A stretch of DNA of 64,000 bases from Chloranthus sessilifolius (taxonomy: Eukaryota > Streptophyta > Magnoliopsida > Chloranthales > Chloranthaceae): assembly GCA_021018995.1 (NCBI GenBank), contig CM037586.1:8530328-8594327 (forward strand). Reading direction: 5' to 3'. The translations under genes were made by a program, and so were the position numbers. The notes under the pieces were generated by a model. That model saw nothing but the letters and a program-made list of their open reading frames with translations, had not been told where the DNA came from and ran no database searches. Shown here piece by piece: positions 22,415 to 35,349 of the stretch (the first letter of the stretch is position 1; each line of letters starts with the position of its first letter).

Positions 22415-25400
22415 TGTGACAGGCCGGATTTTCCCAACCTAAAATTTTGAGACATAAATATTTTTTTTTTTTCAACTTATACCAAATGGGAAAACCCGGA
22501 CCGTCGGGTTGCAGATCACAATCCGATACACAGGATACCTGGTACATCCACATACATGCGAAAATCAAAGCAGACAACACATATGGCATGAATAGAAATC
22601 TCCAGTTCTAAAATCTAATATGCACAGAACTAAACAAACACCAGTAATGGCCAACCATCACCAACAGTGATGTACAATAGTACCAAAGTTCCAAACCTTA
22701 ACTCACCAAAGTCACAAAATACTAATTCTACGATCCCAGAATAGAGTACAAAACCTTATGCGGAAGCTCATTTCTTCGAGTGTGTAGTGTGGGCCCTCCT
22801 TAAACCTACACCTGTGACGTATAGTCGGGGTGAGCTAACATCTAAGCTCCGTAGAGAAAACTCAATAGCAGTTACATCTTATCAACTAAATGCATAGATT
22901 CAATGACAATCTTCAAAACATTTTCATATTAAAATGGTATTCGAAAAATCCCTTCAGTAATAAATTTCAAAAACCAAATTTCAACCAACAATCTGAGTTC
23001 ACGTATTTTCGTGTCAAACGGAAAGCAAAACAAATTTCTTATTTTCTGGGATTCGGACGAATTTACGAATCAAGGTTTAAGTTCACATCAAGGTTTAAGT
23101 TCGGATCAAGGTTCACGTTCGAATCACAGTTCAAGTTCATAACAAGGGTTAAGTTCGGATCGAGGTTCACGTTCGAATCACGATTTAGGTTCACATCAAG
23201 GTTCACATTCGAATAAAGGTTCAAGTTCACATCGAAGTTCAAGTTCAGATTTGCAAACAATGTCGAATTTGCAACAAATAACCAACCTGAGACCAAAGCA
23301 TCCCATGTCGCAGGAACAGAGCATCCTACGTGGGAGGAACAAGGTTAAAACTCCGGGGACTCTACCCCTCTCTGGAGCCTCTACTCCTCTCTGCCTCAAG
23401 TTCAAGGTTCAAGTTCAAGTTCAGATTCAAGTAACAAGTTCAAGTATCAAGTTCAGATTCAAGAACGGATCGAGGTTTTAGATTCAAAGATGGATTCAGA
23501 TTCAAGTTCGGATTTTGAAATCAATGGATTCACGGTTCGGACTTAGAGGTCGAATTCGAGTTTCAAATTTATGTTCAAGTTCATATGTCAAGTTCATTTT
23601 ACGGAGTTTCAAATACATAAATTCAAGTATTAGTCAATGATGCAAAACTATTCAATTTTCAAATGCTATCAAACGTCAAATTCTCAACTTCATAATATTC
23701 TAGTTCTAGTTTCAAAGAATTCAAACACCAACTTAAATATGGTCAAACTGATAATTTTTCATTCAATCATATCAAAATCATATCAAGAAGCTATGAACCA
23801 AATTCACAAAATATAATTATACTCTGAGTTTCCCCTACCTTAACCTCGATGCTGCACAAAGTCAAGCGAAGCTTTATCTATGGCCTTTCCATCCTCAATC
23901 TATATCACAACATACCATGTGTCAAAGACTAACTCTAGTTACTAGAACTTAGACATCTATAAATGTTTCTTAACATGAAGCGGAAACGAACAAGTTTATG
24001 CTAATCTGAAATTTGACGTAACTTCCCATAAACTTTTAACCTTTAAAAGTTTGGATTCATAAGTTATTCAAAATAAAAGAATTATAGATCTCGAAGTCAT
24101 CTTTCCAACGCAATAAGAATCGTGTCAATTGGAGTTCGGCATAAAAAGTTATGGCTAAAATACCGAGACTGTATCGGTACCTCAATCAAAACGCGCCAAC
24201 TCAAACTTGACGTAACTTCCCTCCCAATTTTGTCCTTTAAAAAATTTGATTCATTGATTTTATAATCATGAAAGTTTTAGTTCTAGTTGTCCTCTTTCCA
24301 ACGCCTCAAGAATCACCTGATTCTGAGTTCGGGGCAGAAAGTTATGGCTAAAACACCGAAGCACTATCGACACGCACAGTCAAATTCGACTAATCGAAAT
24401 CTAATTTTGATCGATCGAAATCCATTTCGATTGATTGAATTTCAACATAAGTTCATGACACTCCCTGTTCTATACCTTTCGATCGATCAAATTTGAAACT
24501 CGATCGATCGAAATCCATTTCGATCGATCGAATTCCGTTTTGATCGATCGAAAACCTCTAGAAATCGAAATTCATCAGTCTTAAGCCAAATTCGATCGAT
24601 CGAAAATTACAGATTTCGCCCAAACCTTGGGTTTTCTCATTCAAAATCCAATTTTTCTTCCTCAAATTAAACCCAAATCTCACATATAATTATACAACCA
24701 TAAAATAAAGTATTTAAACTCACCTAGCATGGATTTCCTACCTTGAATCGACCGATTACCTCATAGACCGGATCATCTTCTTCGTTTCGCAAGAGGGTTT
24801 CCAAAACCCAAATCGAGCATCTCCGAACTCCACGATCACAACCAACCCCTCTCAATCACCGGTAAACCTTCCACACCCACCTCACCCAAACTCATGCTAC
24901 GATTAACGGATCAAAACACACGATCTCTTCACTAAAAGAAATGGGCTTCCAAAACCCCCAAACGGCTCCAAATCGCACAACCAACGCACAAACGTTGAAA
25001 CCGACGGCGATCCTTCCTTTCCATGAGTCCACAAAACTTTTCCACACAAAAAACCTAAACTCGACACATCCGGATTCGCAAGATTTCTCCTTCTTCTTCT
25101 TCCTCTTTCTCTCTTCCAAAGCCCTAACCCCAAGCCTTAACTCTTTCACACGGCTATGCTTCTAAAAGAAGCTAGCCTTCCCTTAAAGCAAAAAGGGTCG
25201 GCTCTCATGTAAAGCACATACACGCTTCAGACGTATATAGCCCCACTTAAATGCTTTTACACTACACGAGTGTGCACTTTTCATACCAAACTAGTCCAAC
25301 CTAGGTCATCAAGTTGACTTCACTTGATCAAATAAGTGAGCAGACGGGCACACATATCAAGGTACTCGATTCAAAGCCAGGCACACATCTCGAGGTACAC

Positions 25401-25431
25401 TATTTAAAGTCCAAGTTTTCGGAATGTTACA
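22415..25431 (-). mobile_element. 3.0-kb solo LTR, Gypsy type, inside the left LTR of the LARD
   Basis: On the plus strand it reads TGTGACAGGCC … GGAATGTTACA, flanked by a perfect 5-bp duplication GATTG (22410-22414 and 25432-25436). On the minus strand it begins TGTAACATTCCGAAAACTTG, like the TGTAATATCC.GAAAAATTG start of the Gypsy LTR at 31181, and it contains a related GAGCTTAGATGTTAGCTCAC…TATACGTCACAG block. So it is a minus-oriented solo LTR of a related family. It carries AAGTTC-type short repeats (23070-23620) and TTCGATCGATCGAA clusters (24380-24610). No gag or pol is present. Confidence 0.85.
23065..23620. repeat. AAGTTC/AGGTTC-type short tandem repeat
   Basis: Irregular repeats built on GGTTCAAGTTCACATC, GGTTCACGTTCGAATCA and TTCAAGTTCAGATTC, interrupted at 23245-23395 by unique sequence. 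Open frames on both strands simply read the hexamer repeat, as RFKFGSRFTFESRF or its reverse, and are not taken as genes. Confidence 0.75.
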
Positions 25432-26049
25432 GATTGAGATTTAGATTTCACTCGATTAAGATTTAAATTCAAATAAGTCCACCAAAATTCAAAATTTTTA
25501 TTTAATCAATTGAATTGTGGAATTCAATCGATTGACCTATATATGGAAACTCTTCCATCCGAGGCCTATATAAATAGAGCAGTGTTTAGAGTTTTGACAT
25601 GCTTCTTTGAGGGGCCTTCTTGGCAAACTTTCTTAGTCTTTTTCTTAAATTTTTCTTTATTATTTTTAGTGTTTAGTTTTAATTTATGATAATTAGTTTG
25701 TAATTAGGAACCAAAGCTATGTAAGATTTCGGATCTTTTCTTAAAAGATTCGAACATTTGATAAATTAAAGAACGTGTTTGATGGTTTTGGATCTGTGTC
25801 TTGCGTGTGGATCGGAGATGAATGATTAAAATCATTCATTCAAGGAGGAAGTGACCCCTAGATAAGTAGTTAATCTATTTTCATTCAATCATTTATTTTT
25901 ACAAATATTGAATCGAACGACTTTCAGGCAGTGCGATTGGATCTTAATGTTATGATTTTGAATTTTGAGATACGCTATACATTTTACATGATTCATATCG
26001 CAGTAGGCTGAGTCATAATTTTTAGATAGGGTATGTCGGATCAATAATA

Positions 26050-27090
26050 ATATTTTTTTCCAATAGTTTTGCTTGTAGTAAAATAAGGGTTAATATTTAT
26101 ATTCATTGTCATAATTATTGAATCGTACGACTTTCAAGCTGTACGATCGGACCAAAAAAAAAATTATGATTTTTTTTTATATTTGTAGGAGTTTTTTTTT
26201 AGATTTGAAATTAAAATTCAAAATTTTGAATTTTAAATTTTAAATTTTAAATTTTTAAATTTTTAAATTTAAATTTTGATTTTGGTTTTGAATTAGTAGG
26301 ATTTTATTTTCTTTCCTTCTTTTCTTGTGTAGGAATTGTAGGATTTTCTTTTCTTCCTTTATTTTCTTTTGTAGGATCTTTTACTATTTTTAGGATTTAT
26401 AAGATCTTTTAGGATTTTTAGAATTTTTAGGATCTGTAGGATTTTCTTTTAGTTTATTCCCTTTTTAGGATTTAAATTTTAAATTTTAAAATTTAAAATT
26501 TTAATTTTAATTTTAATTTAACTTTTTAATTTGCAATTTAAATTTTGAATTTAACTTTGAATTTGAATTTAAATTTTTTAATTTGAATTTGAATTTGAAT
26601 TTTGAAATTTGGAAATTTGAATTTTATTTTTTTTTTAAATTGAATTTCAAATTTGAATTTCAATTTTGAATTTCAAATCTTGATTTTGATTTTCAACTTT
26701 TGATTTTGAATTTTGAAATTCAAATTTTGAGCTTTCATTTTGAATTTGAATTTTTAATTTGAAATTTAAATTTTGAATTTTGATTTTGATTTTGAATTTT
26801 GAATTTTGAATTTTGAATTTGAATTTAAAATTTAATTTAGAATTTAAAATTTGAATTTAAATAATAAAAAAAATATATGGAATTTCGAATTTGAATTTGA
26901 ATTTTGAATTTCAAATCTTGATTTTGATTTTCAACTTTTGATTTTGAATTTGAATATTGAATTTGAATTTTGAATTTTGAATTTTGATTTCGATTTTGAA
27001 ATTTGAATTTGAAATTTGAAATTGTAAATTTTGTAATTTGATTTTGAATTTGAAATTTTAAAAAATTTAATTTTTAGGATTTGTAGGTTT
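26050..27090. repeat. Low-complexity TTGAATTT-rich tract
   Basis: About 900 bases of nearly pure AAATTTGAATTTTGA-like text, with TAGGATTT and TAGGATTTTCTTTT motifs near 26310-26460 and 27070-27200. It starts where the left LARD LTR stops matching the right one, so slippage growth probably replaced the LTR end, primer site and leader. Confidence 0.75.
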
Positions 27091-27399
27091 CTTAAAGATC
27101 ATTTCCTTTTAGTTTAGTTGGGTTAGTAATTTTCTAATTCTAGGTTATTACCTTTTGTAGGATTTCTATTTTAGGATTTGTAGGATTCGGTTTATTGCCT
27201 TTTTGTTATTTTTTATTAGTAATTTTTTAAATTATAGTTTACTTGTTGTTAGATTTGGAGATCGAGGCCCGAGTCTACCAAAGCTTCAAAGGGGACACCC
27301 GTGAGAGGCCAAGGTATGGAACCTTTGTTTCTAAATTTAGTTAGGTTTTGTTATTTGTATTTTCATTTTCTTAGTTTATGATTAGGTGATACAGAGTTT

Positions 27400-28500
27400 T
27401 CCACAAAACCAATGCCCTCATCTTTTGATGAGTTTAATTATGAGACACTATACCAAAATTGGAAAAAATATGAGGATTATATACCAAATTGGTGGGAACC
27501 AAATTAGGGTTATAAACTAAATCAGCCATATATGCAAAATTTTACAGACCAACCTCAATTTGACCCACAATATTCACAATCCCCATGGGATGAATATGAG
27601 GAGAATAATCTTAATTGGTGGGAACCAAATCAAGGTTGTGAATTAAATCAGCTTCATATGCTAAATTTTCTGACCAACTTCAGTTTGACTCACAATATTC
27701 ACAATCCCCATGAATTTCCAATTTAGTGTAGAATTTGATAATTGAGGTGATAAAACTCCGTGCTCAATCGGCCAATTATTATAAATCATATAACCAGTCT
27801 CGGGTGAAAGTTAATCATCTAAAGAGGCAGTGGGCAGATATTGTGGACAACTGTTTAAATATATTCCGCAAGAACAATGGAGTTTTGATTTAAAAGACCG
27901 AATTTTAACTATGATAAAACAATTTGTCTCCCAATCGGTCAACTATTTTGGATTATATGAGTAGTCTCTTAAGGAACTTGATCATCAAATAAGGTTGTTA
28001 ACCGCTGCCATGGTTAGGAAAGAAGATAACTTGCCTAGCCAACCAATAAACACCTTGCAAGACCTAATTTGGGAAGAAGAAATTACCCCTGCCCATTTGC
28101 CTGAAGATGAGACCATGACCTTTTGAGGCGGGCATGAGGAAGATTTCAAGGAGGACATGATTGGTCTACATAACATTGAAACACCGGCGGATAGCCAACC
28201 AATTTATGTTATTCCCCTAATACCAAAAGAACAATTGCATGAAGACACAATTCCTTGTCTTACATCGATTGAGCAATTGAGCATTACATATGAAGCACCG
28301 TACCTGCCTAATGATCTATTTTTACAATGCTTCAATGAACCCTCAAGTCGGTTGGTTGTAAATAATGATTTATTCAGTGCTCTCAAATTGCTAACACGCG
28401 TTAAAATCGAATACTTCATGGTTTACGGGGTGGATAGGTTTGTTGAAAATCCACCCACCAAAAGTCTCAAGCCCCTAATTTATAGAAACGGCAATTGAAA
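27400..28500 (+). pseudogene. gag-like ORF remnant of the LARD
   Basis: Pieces in two frames. At 27487-27718 there are two direct repeats of about 125 bp with NWWEPNQG, then an FDPQYSQSPWDEYEE-like Asn/Gln/Tyr-rich text. A lower-similarity helical part with QSRVKVNHLKRQW lies near 27800. At 28157-28498 a 113-residue frame begins MIGLHNIETPADS and ends PLIYRNGN with a stop. Right after it comes CTTGGGAGGCAACCCAAGTC, a sequence common after the coding part of plant LARD/Athila-like elements (from memory). No RT, protease or zinc knuckle is seen. Product unknown. Confidence 0.5.
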
Positions 28501-31033
28501 CATGCTATATGAACGGCCCTTTCTCATTTCTCTCGTAACTTGAGGGTGGTCCATCTGAAGAACACAAAATAAAAACTTAGCGCTTCTTGGGAGGCAACCC
28601 AAGTCCTTTGTAAATTATTAATTTAGGGATTTTATTTTATGGTGAAAAAAAAAATTATTGTGTTTTTCTTCTCAAACTCTGGAAACAGCACACTGTTTAT
28701 CAATCAATCGATTGATTTCACAGAATCAATCGATTGACTCGAAATTTTGTCCCGAATTATTAAACTCTGCCTACTGCTCCAATTCAATCGATTGATTGTT
28801 TAAAATCAATCGATTGACCAAGGAACAGAAAGTTGAGTTAGATTTTTCTCATTGGTTTACTTAAATTGATTGATTTATTTCAATCGATTGACAGAGTCCG
28901 ACTTTGTTCAATTGATCAATTTATCAACCTCTATCGATTGAGGAGGTAAATTGTCTAAATTTTTATTTCATGTTAATAAAATAAATAAATAACTAAATAA
29001 AAAGGGGAAAAGGGGGAGTGACCTTAGCTCTTCCAATTCCTCCTTCGCTCCCTCCTCCTTCGAAAGGGACATTGAGCTAGCATTGTTGGTGTTTGCGCCG
29101 ATCTGTAATCATATTTTTCTGATTGTCCCATTATTGTTTTAATATTTATGATTTTATGCAATGAGGACATATCACCACTTAAGTTTGAGGATGGTGTGCT
29201 CAAATGTGTGGTTCATAATTTTGCAGTGTACATTTAACCATATTTTATATGCACCTTCAATATTATTTTTTTGAAAAAAAAAATCATCATTGTTTATTTT
29301 TGGCATAGTTTTCAAACTTTAGTCACTGATACATATAAAATTTTAATTTTTAAATATTCATGTAATGGTAAAACTGATGTTGTGTAGGATAATTAACTGC
29401 ATTGTGAACATTTAAAAATTGATTTAAAATTTATGCTTAGAAAAAAAAATTTGCACCTTCGTCATGCTTAGGTCCGAAAATCAAAAGATTAGTTCAAATC
29501 TAAAATTCTAGGATCCTAAAAAAGCTAAACCCCGTGAGCATTAGAACTTTTTCCTCGTTCTTGATAAGTGCTAAAATAAATTCGGAGTATCTTTGGAATT
29601 CGTGCTTAATTGTTGAAATCTCATACAGTTTATCTTAGTTTATTTATTTTGTATTATTTTATGTCATTGCACTAGAACTCATTGTGTGTAAACTCAAGTC
29701 AAATAGGCATCATTACTATCGTGAAAGGAAATGATCAAAGGCCATTTTTGGCTCGTTTGCGCCCAAAATGCCCCACCTTATATTGATTTATATTTTTGCA
29801 CCCCCTTTGAGCCTTGATTGAAAATTTTTGCCCTAAATATTCCCTGTTAAACTATATTAGCCATACCCCACACCAATTTGAAAAAAAAATATACAAAATC
29901 ACCCTTTAATCTCTGAGAAATTGGGAAAGAGGGATGAGAACAAGAGAGAAAGTGGAGAGTCATGACAATAATACTTGCAAGGAGCATATGGAAGAAAAAT
30001 ATGTAAATAAAAGGGGAGAGAAAAAGATAAATATATATTTTTATGCAAAAAGTAAATAAATGAGAAATATGTGAAAAATAGAAGGTAGTATTAAAAAAAA
30101 AAATGAATGAAAAGGAGATAAGTTGATAAAAAGAAACAGAGAAATTCTGAAAAATCCGAGAAAGAAAGAGTACAAAGTTAGAAAATCAAATGTGTTTCTT
30201 TTTTCGATTTCTCAGAGAAATTTGAATCCAATTTCCCCTTTCTTTCATAACCTTCACCCAAGCCTCATTACAATCTTAGAAAAGACCTTCTTGATCCAAT
30301 CATGAGTGATAAATGTCTTGGGGAGAGTGATGATGCAATGACTATGGTACTCGGTATAACATGCTTACGATACAAGCAGCATTCCTTATGAGATTACTTT
30401 CAAAATTCTTTGATGCACTGTCTTTCTTATATCATGTGAGATTTTTCTAATTCGTGTTGTAACTCCATCTCACATGTGGATGAAAATATAAATCATTCAT
30501 CGAAGCGATTTTGTTTTGAGTGTATACCTAAGGTGAGGATAGAGTCGAAACTTTGAATCCGATGATTCCCGGTTTGGAAGCAATGGAACGATTTAAACAG
30601 TAGCACATGCACACACGATACTTTAGGCATGAATAAAAATTAGTCTAAAAATTAGAGCATTGAGTTAATTGGAATAAGCAACAGTGGAATTATTATAGCA
30701 TCGGTATTTGAGAATAAACATTTGCATGCTGAAATGATTATTGATTTTTGATTTTAAATGTATATATATTATATAAACCGATTTTTGAAAATTCATTTAT
30801 CGATGGTTTTAAAAACTATTTTTGAAAGTTTGTGGGTGTCTTCACTGAAAACTCTCAGGAGACAACCCCTCCACTAGGGATCACCTAAGGGTTTAAAAGA
30901 CTTATTACATATGCTAAATGCAATCGTGCTCCCTACGAAAGTAGGATTTAATTTTTTGGATGTTAGTTTTACATGCTTTGACATATTATCATTCTCTTTG
31001 CTCGAGGACTAGCAAAGTGTAGGTTTGGGGGTG
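28501..31033 (+). other. LARD 3' internal non-coding region and polypurine tract
   Basis: No reliable gene. CAATCGATTG-type palindromes cluster at 28700-28930. A short frame at 30123-30305 is Lys/Arg-rich, has no domain and is probably chance. The region ends in GACTAGCAAAGTGTAGGTTT then GGGGGTG (polypurine tract), immediately before the right LTR at 31034. Confidence 0.6.
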
Positions 31034-31180
31034 TGATCTGTGACAAAATATGATCATATTTCGTACCTTAATACCAACTTTTGACCATTCGATGAAGGCA
31101 TTCTGATGTCTGTTGTGCAATTTTAGTGATTTTCGGTGTGCGTGACCGTTAGATCTTGCACAGGCAGAAAAGAGCATAAT
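31034..31180 (+). repeat. Start of the right LTR of the LARD
   Basis: Matches 22070-22215 of the left LTR (TGATCTGTG.CAAAATA, CGATGAAGGCATTCTGATG, CGTGACCGTT.GATCTTGCA). It is cut at AGAGCATAAT by the Gypsy element. The text resumes at 44206 with ATAATTAAAGACAATATGAG, which the left LTR shows uninterrupted at about 22210. Confidence 0.85.
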
Positions 31181-33688
31181 GGTAATATCCCGAAAAATTG
31201 AGCATTTAACTTTGACCTCGGGATTCGTACCCGATTGATCGTAGGTTTGACCAAGTGATGGTCAAACATTGAATACATGGAGTGATGAACTGACATAGTA
31301 CAAATGCTACCTAAGTGTGGTGTATAGTGTGAGTTAGTGGTTACATACACCTATCTCTGGTGTATGTGTTTAACACACAAGCAGGAGAGAGAATATAAGG
31401 GTTTAATAACCCTAGAATCCTTTTCTTTTGGTTGTTGAAGATTTAAGAAGAGAGAGAGAGAGGGAGAAATCAAAAGGAGTTATTGGGGAAGGAGTGAATG
31501 CAAATCAAAGGGCTAATTAGAGCATTCATTATCGGATTCAAAGCGATTTGGGATCGTTGAAGCGGAATGATGGAACCCTAGCCATCAAACCCAACAAATC
31601 AACCCTTTGAAGGATTTATTAAGGTAAGTGTGATTTGATTTCAATACATAAAGAATGGATGAATGAAATTCTGTCTAGCATGTGTAAAATCATAGATTAA
31701 AGACTTAGAAAAAGAAGGGAAAAGAAAGGAAAAGAATTTTGGAAGATCAGCCAGAAAGGGGGCTGAATCGGACCAAATCGATTAATTGAAATTGGAATTC
31801 GATTAATCGATTTTGGTCTGAAAGTTGAAAAGTCAGGTAAGCCCGATTTCGATTAATCGACTTGGATGTTCGATTAATCGATTTGAAAATCGACTGGGTA
31901 CTTCTAGTGGCTGGAAAACAAGACCTGGGGAAATTGACTAATCGAGTTCGGAAATCAATTAATCGATTTCAGACTTTCGACCACTCAATTTGAGAATCGA
32001 CTTCATTATGTTAGAGACTTCGATTAATCGATTTGGAATCGATTAATCGAATTTGAATCTCGATTAATCAATTTTGAGAATTGATTAATCGATTTTGGTT
32101 TCGATTAATTGAATTGCATTTCGATTAATCGATTTTGGGAATCAATTAATCGACTTTGACAGTTTTGCTTAACTTTCTAAGTTTTCTTTGAGATTCATGG
32201 AGGGTCCAGGACCTTCTTCATTACATCTTTAGTGATGTATTGCATATATTGTGATGTACCATAGGTGGTACGTGTGAAAGCGAGCACAAGGAGCCGCGTG
32301 GGACCTTGATGCTTGGACCTTCAGAGACTTAAGGTAGGAAACACCTTGAACATGTACTTTAATTGTAAGAGCATGTATGTAGTGATATATTCATCAGAAT
32401 TGAAAATGTTTTAACTATAAAAAGCTTTGTGAAAATGGGTGTGTGTGTGACACCAAGAATGTGATAATGGCATCTGTGTGATACGAGTAACTAAGATCAA
32501 ATAATCTAATGAGAATGAGACATCCCCAGGGGATGAGAAAGCAATAAAGGCATCAGTGGATGCGAGTAAGTTATACATCCCAGGGATGTATATGTGATTG
32601 AATAATTACTGTTGAGGCCTAACTGATATAAGATAGCACTTTATACGGTGAACAACTATATGTAAAGCATATATTATTTTTGTTATTTGAAGTTTGTTTA
32701 GGATACCCCACCGACGTGGTGGGATACCCACAACTGACGCGACAGGATATCCATGACCGGTACGGCGACAAATCCATACACCAGTGCGGAGGTCTATCCG
32801 TACATAGTAAGCACATCCCAGGGATGTTGAGTGAGATTTAACCCCGCCGCCTAGTGAGAAAGGGGCTTGGGTCGTATTCCCAGGGAATATATTTTAACAA
32901 CTGTCTATTTAGACGACGATGAAGGATAACTCATCGGGGCTCGATGCTATATTGCTCGGGGATTACTTAAGCTGAAGATTTAAGTTTTGCTTTAGGCCTG
33001 TTCAGTGTCATTCATGATAAATCAACAGTAAAGTAAGACATACAAATTATTAGTAAACTCGAATGTAAATCATCAGTTTTTAAACAGTTTTCTAGCAAAT
33101 GAATAGACTCGTCATGCTTAGAATATCATGGAATATATATGAGTTTTAATTTATATGTTCATTGTGTTGTTCCCTATTGAGCTAGGATGTAGCTCACCCC
33201 TTTAGACTATACGTCGCAAGTCCATTGATAGCAGCTGTCGAGGCTTCGGGAGACGTAGATCCGGGTGATTCGGATTACGTGCCTGGAGATGAGTTGGAGC
33301 ATCCACCTGAGGACTTCTTCTAGGAGACTCTGTTGTGTACTTTGACAGAGAGTAGTTTTTGAGAGCTAATTGTACGGCTTGGTATGTCAAGCCTTTATTT
33401 TTTATATACATGTAATTAGATTGGATGATTCTTTTGGCAAACCAACTGGGGTGATCTGTTTATCACCGATGGTTCGGGTTGGTTCTTTGTTCATGCAGTG
33501 ACATAAAAGTAGAACTGTCTTTTGCAAATGCCAGTTGGGCATATTAACCATTTCCGCTTATGAGATTAATTGCTTCATTTATTTAATTGTGCTTGATATA
33601 CCAATGTTCCGTGCACAGTTTTGGGGCACGGTCTGGAGGATCGTGCTGATGGCACGGGTTTCGGGGTGCCAAAATTCGGACTGTCACA
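31181..33688 (+). repeat. Gypsy 5' LTR
   Basis: 2508 bases. Starts GGTAATATCCCG, where the 3' LTR has TGTAATATCC, so the first base is mutated. Ends ACTGTCACA. It contains a TATA-like GAATATAAGGG near 31391, a strong splice donor AAG|GTAAGTG with the junction at 31623/31624, dense TCGATTAATCGA palindromes at 31780-32150, and GAGCTAGGATGTAGCTCACC near 33180 in the U5 side. Small frames here are not genes. Confidence 0.9.
31391..31400 (+). promoter_or_regulatory. Probable TATA box of the Gypsy LTR
   Basis: GAATATAAGGG is followed within about 30-60 bases by a GA-rich leader (AAGAAGAGAGAGAGAGAGGG), and is conserved in the 3' LTR near 41849. It lies 220-230 bases before the splice donor. Transcription start not determined. 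Confidence 0.45.
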
Positions 33689-33690
33689 GT

Positions 33691-33702
33691 TGGTATCAAA
33701 GC
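33691..33702 (+). other. Primer binding site (initiator tRNA-Met)
   Basis: TGGTATCAAAGC lies two bases after the LTR end, one mismatch from the complement of the initiator tRNA-Met 3' end. It is the usual minus-strand primer site for chromoviruses. Confidence 0.9.
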
Positions 33703-33791
33703 AATTTCTTTTAGAAACTCTGAAAATCATTCTTTTATCAGAACATAGGGACTTCTGCTAATGAAAACTTTGTTTTCACGTGCAGACCGTT

Positions 33792-35190
33792 ATGTCTTCT
33801 AGAGGAAGGGGCCGCCATAGTAGAAGCTTGCGTAGTCGAGATGATTTTATCTCTGACGTGAATAAAGAGCCTATAGGACATGGAGGGGCTTCTAGCAGTG
33901 GTAGCCAAGGAAGCCAAGATCAGAGAGAGAGTCAAGATCGAGATTGATAGGATCAAGATCAGAGAGAACAGGAAAGAGTTAAAGAACGAAATAAGGACAG
34001 AGAAGAGCGTCAGAGGATGATGCACACCATGGAGACCATGGCGGCTGCTATGGCCCAACAGGCAGCATCTTTGGCAGCTCATACAGCTCATGAGCAGCAT
34101 CAGCCACCGACACCTCCAGTGGCTCCGACACCGCCAGCATCTTCTGCTTTTACTGAGTTTAGGAGGGTGAGACCTCCTAGCTCTTCTGGACAGGGAGAGC
34201 CCATAGTGGCAAAGCATTGGCTGAGTGAGATGGAGAAGGTGTTCAATGTACTGACGTGCACGAAGGACGAGAGCATCCGTTGGGCAGCCTACATGTTAGA
34301 CGGAGAGGTTGGGCCTTGGTGGAAGTCTATTTCACGGACTAGGGCTCAGGAGACTCCAGATATGCCCTGGACATGGGATGAGTTTGTCGAGGAATTTAAT
34401 AAACAGTACTTCCCTGAAGTGGTGAGGAACCAGATGGAGGTTCAATTTTTGCAATTGGTTCAAAGGAAGATGAATGTGAGAGAATACGGAGTGGAGTTTA
34501 TGCGACTCGCTCGCTTTGCGCTCGACTACGTCATCACCGATATGATGAAAGCAAAGAGGTTTCAGCAAGGTTTGAAGCCGGACGTGAGGGGAGGAGTAGA
34601 ACCATTCCAACTGAGGACCTATAGGGAGGTCATGAGCAAAGCCTTGGTGGTAGAGGAAGAAAATAACAATAAGTACCACCAGAGGGAGCAACAAGGAAGG
34701 TGGAACACTGATCAGAGCAGAACGGGAAATTATGAATCGGTGAACAAAAAGTCGAGGTTCATATCGAACAATCAGAAACCACCGTTCTAAGGAGGCTGTG
34801 GGAGATCGACACAGCAGAGCAACTAGCAGAGATTTCCATTGCTCGCGTCGGGGAGACCGATATGCTCTGAGCCACTATCACTACGGCGCTCTGATCACAG
34901 GGGCTTCTCGAGCAGCTTCTTCCACACCTCGTGAGACTTGTGCTAAGTGTGGCAAGCCTCACAAGACAGTGGACTGTAGGATAGGCACTCGGGGTTGTTT
35001 TCGATGTGGCAAGGTGGGCCACTTGATCAAGGAATGCACTAAGGCGAACAAAGGAAAGACGGCTTCAGTACCTATTCTACGACCGATACAAGCAAGGAAG
35101 CCGATCGTCCAAGGGAGAGCCTACGCAGTCACAGCTCAAGAGGCTCATAATACAAACGATGTCATTCAAGGTGAGCTTCCTTTTCAATAA
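33792..35190 (+). pseudogene. Gypsy gag, broken
   Basis: The capsid protein gene. The start ATG at 33792 follows an acceptor-like TTTTCACGTGCAG by seven bases and gives MSSRGRGRHSRSL. Two adjacent stops (TGA TAG, 33945-33950) interrupt a Gln/Asp/Arg-rich N-terminus, and the same frame then stays open from 34017 to 34790. The capsid core is clear: KHWLSEMEKVFNVL, IRWAAYMLDGEVGPWWKSIS, WDEFVEEFNKQYFP and REYGVEFMRLARF, the retrotransposon gag (PF03732-like) pattern. A shift near 34790 leads to two zinc knuckles, CAKCGKPHKTVDC (spacing one short) and CFRCGKVGHLIKEC (canonical). Not functional as it stands. Confidence 0.9.
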
Positions 35191-35337
35191 AAAATTAAAA
35201 TTCTTGAAATTTTAGATAGAGAAGGCGCATTTATAATTAAAAGATATAAGAAAAAACTTACATGTGATAAATTCTAGTATGATAATAAATACTATATATA
35301 TGCATATGTATGGTTAGGTACATTATAAATTTATAAG
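35171..35337 (+). other. AT-rich GT…AG segment between gag and protease
   Basis: 167 bases starting GTGAGCTTCC and ending TTTATAAG, much richer in A and T than the flanking gag and protease. It lies exactly where the gag linker should run into the protease. The edges look like an intron. However, simple joining at these edges does not keep one reading frame. Alternatives are a small AT-rich insertion or a decayed gag end. Confidence 0.4.
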
Positions 35338-35349
35338 AATGGAAGTGAC

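Noticed and set aside
22890..23480. Frames on both strands in the AAGTTC tract
   Set aside because: They only read a hexamer repeat (SRFKF / LNLNFD text) inside a solo LTR.
24892..25165. Three overlapping frames near 25 kb
   Set aside because: They lie in a minus-oriented solo LTR, overlap each other and show Lys/Arg runs from CTTCTTCTT text; there is no domain.
33738..34217. 159-residue minus-strand frame
   Set aside because: It is the antisense of gag, Ser/Arg/Leu-rich and without a domain; gag on the plus strand explains the openness.
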